A DNA stretch of 64,000 nucleotides from VXYL01 sp965200375 (GTDB taxonomy: Bacteria; Pseudomonadota; Gammaproteobacteria; Pseudomonadales; Azotimanducaceae), in the NCBI GenBank assembly GCA_965200375.1, contig OZ241353.1, positions 2,108,001 to 2,172,000 on the forward strand, in the 5' to 3' direction. The position numbers and the translations under genes are program-made. Shown here one piece after another: positions 60,291 through 64,000 of the stretch. Numbering within the stretch: the stretch's first letter is position 1; the number at the start of each line of letters is the position of its first letter. Under the pieces are notes generated by a model that searched no databases, had not been told where the DNA came from, and saw nothing but the letters and a program-made list of their open reading frames with translations.

Positions 60291-61913
60291 CTACCGTCTT
60301 CCTTCTTCCAGCAGCGTTCTCGCGTAGCGCAGGGACTCCTCCGTCACGCTTCTCCCGCCGACCATCCTGGCCAGTTCCGCCACCCGGGCGTCGCCGGCCA
60401 GCGGCGCGACGACGGTGTTCTGGGCGTCGGTCTTGGTCACCTTGAAGTGGCTGTCGCCGAGGGCGGCGATCTGCGGCGCGTGGGTGATGGCGATCACCTG
60501 GGTGTGGTCGGAAAGGCGGCGCAGCATCCGCCCGAGCACGTCGGCCGTGGTGCCGCCGACGCCGATGTCCGCTTCGTCCAGAATCAGGCACGGCAGCCGC
60601 GAACGCTCCGCCGCCACCACTTCGATGGCCAGGCTGAAGCGGGCCAGCTCGCCGCCGGAGGCGATGTCGCCGAGCGCCGCTGCCGGATAGCGGGGGTTGG
60701 TGGTGGCGTGGAACGCCACCGTTTCCAGCCCGGCCGCGGATTCCGCCGGGGCGAACGCCACCGCCAGCGATGCGGCGCTCAAGCCGAGCTCGCCCAGGGT
60801 CGCCGTCACCCGCTCGGCGAACGGACCGGCAGCCGCGCGGCGGGCCTTGGAGAGCGCCTGGGCGGCGGCGGCGTACTTGGCGTCCGCCTCTGCCGCGGCT
60901 GCGGCGAGGTCCGCCAGCTCGGTTTCCTCCGCCGTCATCGTCGCCAGCTCCGCCTTCAGCGCCGCCAGATGCGCCGCCAGCCCCCGCGCTGGCACCCGGT
61001 GCTTGCGCGCCGCGTCGTGCAATGCGGCCAGCTCGCCTTCGTCCTCGGCGAAGGCATCCCGGTAGCGGCGCAGCTCCGCCAAGGCCTCCTCGAGGTGGGT
61101 GTGGGCGGCTGCGGCAAGTTCGCCGGCGGCGCGCAGGCTGGCGTGGTCGTCGTCCATGCCGTCGACGGCGTTCGCCAGCCGCGCCGCGCCGGCAAGGAGG
61201 TTCTCCTCCAAGTCGTCGGTGGCTGCCGCTGCCGCGGCGAGCAGTTCCTGGGCCTTGGCGAGGCGCCGGTGGCGGACGGTCAGCTGGTCCACTTGGCAGA
61301 GCGTCTCGCCCAGCGCGTCGAGTTCGTCGATCTGGTAGCGCAGCAGCCGCTCCCGCTCGCTGGCGCTGGCCGCCAGCGCGCGCCGCTCCTCGAGCTGCCC
61401 GGCCAGCGCAGCGCGTTCTTGGTGGCAGCGGGCCGTCTCGGCCACCAGATCCGGCGCCACGCCGAAGTCGTCCAGCAGCCGGCGCTGGACGTCGTGGCGC
61501 AGCAGCTGCCGGTGCTCGTGCTGGCCGTGAATGTCGATCAGCGGCTCGGTGACGTTCTGCAGCACGGCCAGCGTGGTCGGCACGCCGTTGACGAAGGCCC
61601 GGGAGCGGCCCTCGCCAGCGGTGCGCCGCACCAGGCACACGTCGTCCGCCGCCGCCAGCATCGAGAGTTCCGCCAGCGCCGTGCGGCATGCCGGCTGGTC
61701 CGCGATGTCGAACTCCGCGCTCACGTCGCATGCGTCCGCCCCCGGGCGAAGCTGCGAGCGCTTGACGCGGGCGCCGAGCACCAGCTCCAGCGCGTCCAGG
61801 AGGATGGACTTGCCAGCGCCGGATTCGCCGGTGACGACGGTGAGCCCGGCGGCGAACTCGATGTCGAGTTCCGCAACGAGGACGAAGTTGCGAATGTGCA
61901 GTGCCCGCAGCAT
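60291..61913 (-). CDS. recN: DNA repair protein RecN
   Basis: 540 aa. SMC-like ATPase acting in double-strand break repair. Walker A VVTGESGAGKSILLDALEL, the HGQHEHRQLL motif, central coiled coil, ABC signature ASGGELARFSLAIEVV and Walker B LILDEADIGVGG are all present. Somewhat shorter coiled coil than average. Confidence 0.95.
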   Translation of the reverse strand: MLRALHIRNFVLVAELDIEFAAGLTVVTGESGAGKSILLDALELVLGARVKRSQLRPGADACDVSAEFDIADQPACRTALAELSMLAAADDVCLVRRTAGEGRSRAFVNGVPTTLAVLQNVTEPLIDIHGQHEHRQLLRHDVQRRLLDDFGVAPDLVAETARCHQERAALAGQLEERRALAASASERERLLRYQIDELDALGETLCQVDQLTVRHRRLAKAQELLAAAAAATDDLEENLLAGAARLANAVDGMDDDHASLRAAGELAAAAHTHLEEALAELRRYRDAFAEDEGELAALHDAARKHRVPARGLAAHLAALKAELATMTAEETELADLAAAAAEADAKYAAAAQALSKARRAAAGPFAERVTATLGELGLSAASLAVAFAPAESAAGLETVAFHATTNPRYPAAALGDIASGGELARFSLAIEVVAAERSRLPCLILDEADIGVGGTTADVLGRMLRRLSDHTQVIAITHAPQIAALGDSHFKVTKTDAQNTVVAPLAGDARVAELARMVGGRSVTEESLRYARTLLEEGRR

Positions 61914-61988
61914 GGCAGGGCGCTCAGCGGCGGCGGGGCAGCCGGCGCGAGGCCAACGCCGCCACCGGCATCGCAGTGGCCGGGGACT

Positions 61989-62771
61989 CTAGGCGATGCG
62001 CGCCACCGCCCGCTTCGCCAGCACGCCCACCAGGTGCCCGCGGTACTCGGCGGAAGCGTGCAGGTCGCTGTTGAAGTCCTCGTGGTCCACGGCGATCCCG
62101 TCCAGGGCGGCGGGAGAGAAGTCCGCCGCCAAGGCGGATTCGAAAGCCGTGACGCGAAACGCCGCTGCGCCGGCGCCGGTGACGCCGACGCGCACGGCGC
62201 CGCCGCTGCGGGCCACCATCACGCCCACCACGGCGTAGCGGGAGGCCGGGTTCGGGAACTTCTCGTAGGCCGCGGCATCCGGCACGGGGAACTCCACGGC
62301 GGTGACGATTTCGCCTTCCGCCAACGCGGTTTCGAAGAGGCCCGTGAAGAACTCGCCGCCGGGGATGGCGCGGCGATCGGTGCGTATCGTCGCCTCCAAG
62401 GCCACCACGGCCGCCGGATAGTCCGCTGCCGGATCGCTGTTGGCGACGGAGCCGCCGAGGGTGCCGCGGTTGCGCACATGGGGGTCGCCGATGCCTGCCG
62501 CCAGTTCCGCCAGCGCCGGAATGGCCGCGCTGGCGGCCACCTCGGCGTGGGGGGTCATGGCGCCAACCGTCGCTGTGCCGTTGGCGGTGTCGATGCTGGC
62601 GAGCGCCGGCACGCCGGCCAGATCGATCAGGTCCGAGGGCGACGCCAGACGCTGCTTCAAGGTGGGGATCAGCGTCATGCCGCCGGCGAGATAGGCACCG
62701 TCGTCGGCGTTCGCCAACAGCTGCGACGCCTCCTCGAGGCTCGCCGGCCGGTGGTAGGTGAAGGGATGCAT
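61989..62771 (-). CDS. Xanthine dehydrogenase/CO dehydrogenase family FAD subunit
   Basis: 260 aa, CoxM/CutM type. FAD-binding motifs YLAGGMTLIPTLKQRL and RGTLGGSVANSDPAADYPAA, and the C-terminal FAD-binding domain. It carries electrons from the iron-sulfur subunit. It follows the large subunit gene by about 25 bases. The small [2Fe-2S] subunit is not in the window. Confidence 0.88.
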   Translation of the reverse strand: MHPFTYHRPASLEEASQLLANADDGAYLAGGMTLIPTLKQRLASPSDLIDLAGVPALASIDTANGTATVGAMTPHAEVAASAAIPALAELAAGIGDPHVRNRGTLGGSVANSDPAADYPAAVVALEATIRTDRRAIPGGEFFTGLFETALAEGEIVTAVEFPVPDAAAYEKFPNPASRYAVVGVMVARSGGAVRVGVTGAGAAAFRVTAFESALAADFSPAALDGIAVDHEDFNSDLHASAEYRGHLVGVLAKRAVARIA

Positions 62772-62795
62772 GGCTGTCCTCCGTTGTGCCGACGC

Positions 62796-64000
62796 CTACT
62801 TCCGGCCGCTCCCGCCCTTCCCGGCCGGCGCCCCGTTCCGCATGGCCCGCCACACAGTCTCCGGGGTCGCCGGCATGGCCACGCTGGGAACGCCGAGGGC
62901 ATCGGTGACGGCGTTCATCACCGCCGCCGTGGAACCGATGGCGCCGGCCTCGCCGCAGCCCTTCACGCCCAGCGGATTGTGGGTGCAGGGCGTGGTGGTG
63001 GTGTCCACCGTGAAGCTCGGCAGGTCGTCCGCCCGGGGCATGGCGTAGTCCATGTAGGAGCCGCTCAGCAGCTGCCCGGAGTCGTCGTACACGCCGTGTT
63101 CGAGCAGCGCCTGGCCGATGCCCTGGGCAAGGCCGCCGTGAACCTGGCCCTCGACGATCATCGGGTTCACCACGTGGCCGAAGTCGTCCACGGCGACGAA
63201 GCGCTCGATGGCGACCACGCCGGTTTCCGGGTCCACCTCCACCTCGCAGATGTGGGTCCCCGCCGGATAGGTGAAGTTCGGCGGATCGTAGAACGCCTTC
63301 TCCGAGAGCCCGGGTTCGAGTTCCGAGAGCGGATAGTTGGAGGGGACGTAGGCGGCGAAGGCCACCTCGGCGAAGGTGAGCGAGGCGTTGGAATCCGTGA
63401 CGTTGAACTTGCCGTCGGCGAAATCCACCTCGTCTTCGCTGGCCTCGAGCATGTGCGCGGCGATCTTCCGCCCCTTGGCGACGATCTTGTCGAGGGCCTT
63501 GACGATGGCCGAGCCGCCCACCGCCAGCGAGCGCGAGCCGTAGGTGCCGAGGGCGTAGTCCGAGCGCCCGGTGTCGCCGTGCAGCACGGTGACGTTCTCG
63601 AACGGCACGCCGAGCCTGTCCGAGACGATCTGCGCGAAGGTGGTCTCGTGGCTTTGGCCGTGGCTGTGCGAGCCGGTGACCACGGTGACGGAACCGGTGA
63701 CGTCCACGCGCACCTCGCCCGCCTCGAAGAGGCCCACGCCAGCGCCGAGGGACAGCGCCACCTGCGACGGCGCCAGGCCGCAGGCCTCGATGTAGCAGGA
63801 GAAGCCGATGCCGCGCTTCCTGCCGGCGGCGGCCGAGGCGGCCTTGCGGGCCGGGAAGCCAGCGTAGTCCGCATGCGCCAGCGCCTTGTCCAGGCTCGCC
63901 TCGTAGTCGCCGATGTCGTAGGTGAGCGCCACCGGCGTTTCGTAGGGGAAGTCCGCCGGCTGGATGAAGTTGCGTCGCCGGATGTCCGCCGGGTCCATGC
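62796..64000 (-). CDS. Molybdopterin-binding large subunit, xanthine/CO dehydrogenase family (3' part)
   Basis: C-terminal about 400 residues; the gene continues beyond the right edge. RRRNFIQPADFPYETPVAL, GSHSHGQSHETTFAQIVSDR and VKGCGEAGAIGS (catalytic glutamate) are hallmarks of CoxL-like hydroxylases. The AYXCSFR loop that would distinguish true form I CO dehydrogenase lies outside the window, so the substrate is undetermined. Confidence 0.88.
   Translation of the reverse strand, partial: MDPADIRRRNFIQPADFPYETPVALTYDIGDYEASLDKALAHADYAGFPARKAASAAAGRKRGIGFSCYIEACGLAPSQVALSLGAGVGLFEAGEVRVDVTGSVTVVTGSHSHGQSHETTFAQIVSDRLGVPFENVTVLHGDTGRSDYALGTYGSRSLAVGGSAIVKALDKIVAKGRKIAAHMLEASEDEVDFADGKFNVTDSNASLTFAEVAFAAYVPSNYPLSELEPGLSEKAFYDPPNFTYPAGTHICEVEVDPETGVVAIERFVAVDDFGHVVNPMIVEGQVHGGLAQGIGQALLEHGVYDDSGQLLSGSYMDYAMPRADDLPSFTVDTTTTPCTHNPLGVKGCGEAGAIGSTAAVMNAVTDALGVPSVAMPATPETVWRAMRNGAPAGKGGSGRK

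Overview
The window is very GC-rich, densely packed chromosomal DNA with strong GC bias at third codon positions. It reads as a gammaproteobacterium outside the enterics. The evidence is a split but recognisable outer-membrane set (rseP-bamA-skp-lpxD-fabZ/lpxA, tolQRAB-pal-cpoB, bamE), CmoA, RnfH, ThrH, a FabV-type enoyl reductase and a ruvCAB-tolQ gene order. Genus cannot be named from the sequence. Sulfate assimilation, propionate catabolism, a CoxL/CoxM-type molybdenum hydroxylase and a phytanoyl-CoA dioxygenase relative suggest an aerobic heterotroph.

Layout. 0-4.2 kb: 5' end of prfB with its recoding site, an outer-membrane barrel protein, a small cytochrome c, a glycosyltransferase, a thioredoxin-like protein and APS reductase. 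4.3-8.5 kb: thrH-prpB-prpC-prpD, the methylcitrate cycle. 8.8-10 kb: tRNA-Arg and a zinc alcohol dehydrogenase. 10-17 kb (minus strand): envelope biogenesis, with FabZ and LpxA joined in one reading frame. 17.7-28.1 kb (minus strand): Tol-Pal, RuvCAB, YebC, AspRS and an FmdB-type zinc-ribbon protein. 28.3-29.3 kb: a 7x16-bp hairpin array and a sulfurtransferase. 29.4-34.0 kb: a decaying defence-type island made of two truncated genes joined at a scar, a TOPRIM/DUF4276-like gene and a frameshifted DUF499-type ATPase. 34.0-48.2 kb: housekeeping genes (TusA-like, PP-loop, dtd, cmoA, ppk1, DUF1640-like, BI-1, rluB-scpB-scpA-trpS, argE, ilvD). 48.2-52.4 kb: fabV, a PhyH-type dioxygenase, tRNA-Arg, tRNA-Ser, an unassigned low-GC patch with a 17-C run, and an EamA transporter. 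52.4-56.4 kb: ferredoxin/flavodoxin reductase-like protein, cysNC, cysD. 56.5-64 kb: GGCT-like protein, rnfH, bamE, a tandemly duplicated 60-aa coiled-coil gene, an AAA ATPase, a retropepsin-like protein, recN, and the coxM/coxL-type genes running off the end.

How the genes connect. CysD and CysNC make APS and PAPS, and the CysH at the other end of the window has the iron-sulfur signature of an APS reductase. ThrH is translationally coupled to the prp genes, which hints at a threonine-to-propionate link. Skp, BamA, RseP, BamE, LpxD, LpxA and Tol-Pal serve outer-membrane assembly and integrity.

The most unusual content is repetitive. Two families of short elements, about 90 and 165 bp, are bounded by CTAG and sit within a few bases of the start or stop codons of lpxD, rseP, cpoB, fmdB, aspS and ppk1. 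The shorter family carries a 19-21 codon open frame that stays open in all three copies. Other oddities are a palindromic in-frame insertion in TolB, the FabZ-LpxA fusion, the hairpin array before the sulfurtransferase gene and the deletion scar in the defence island.
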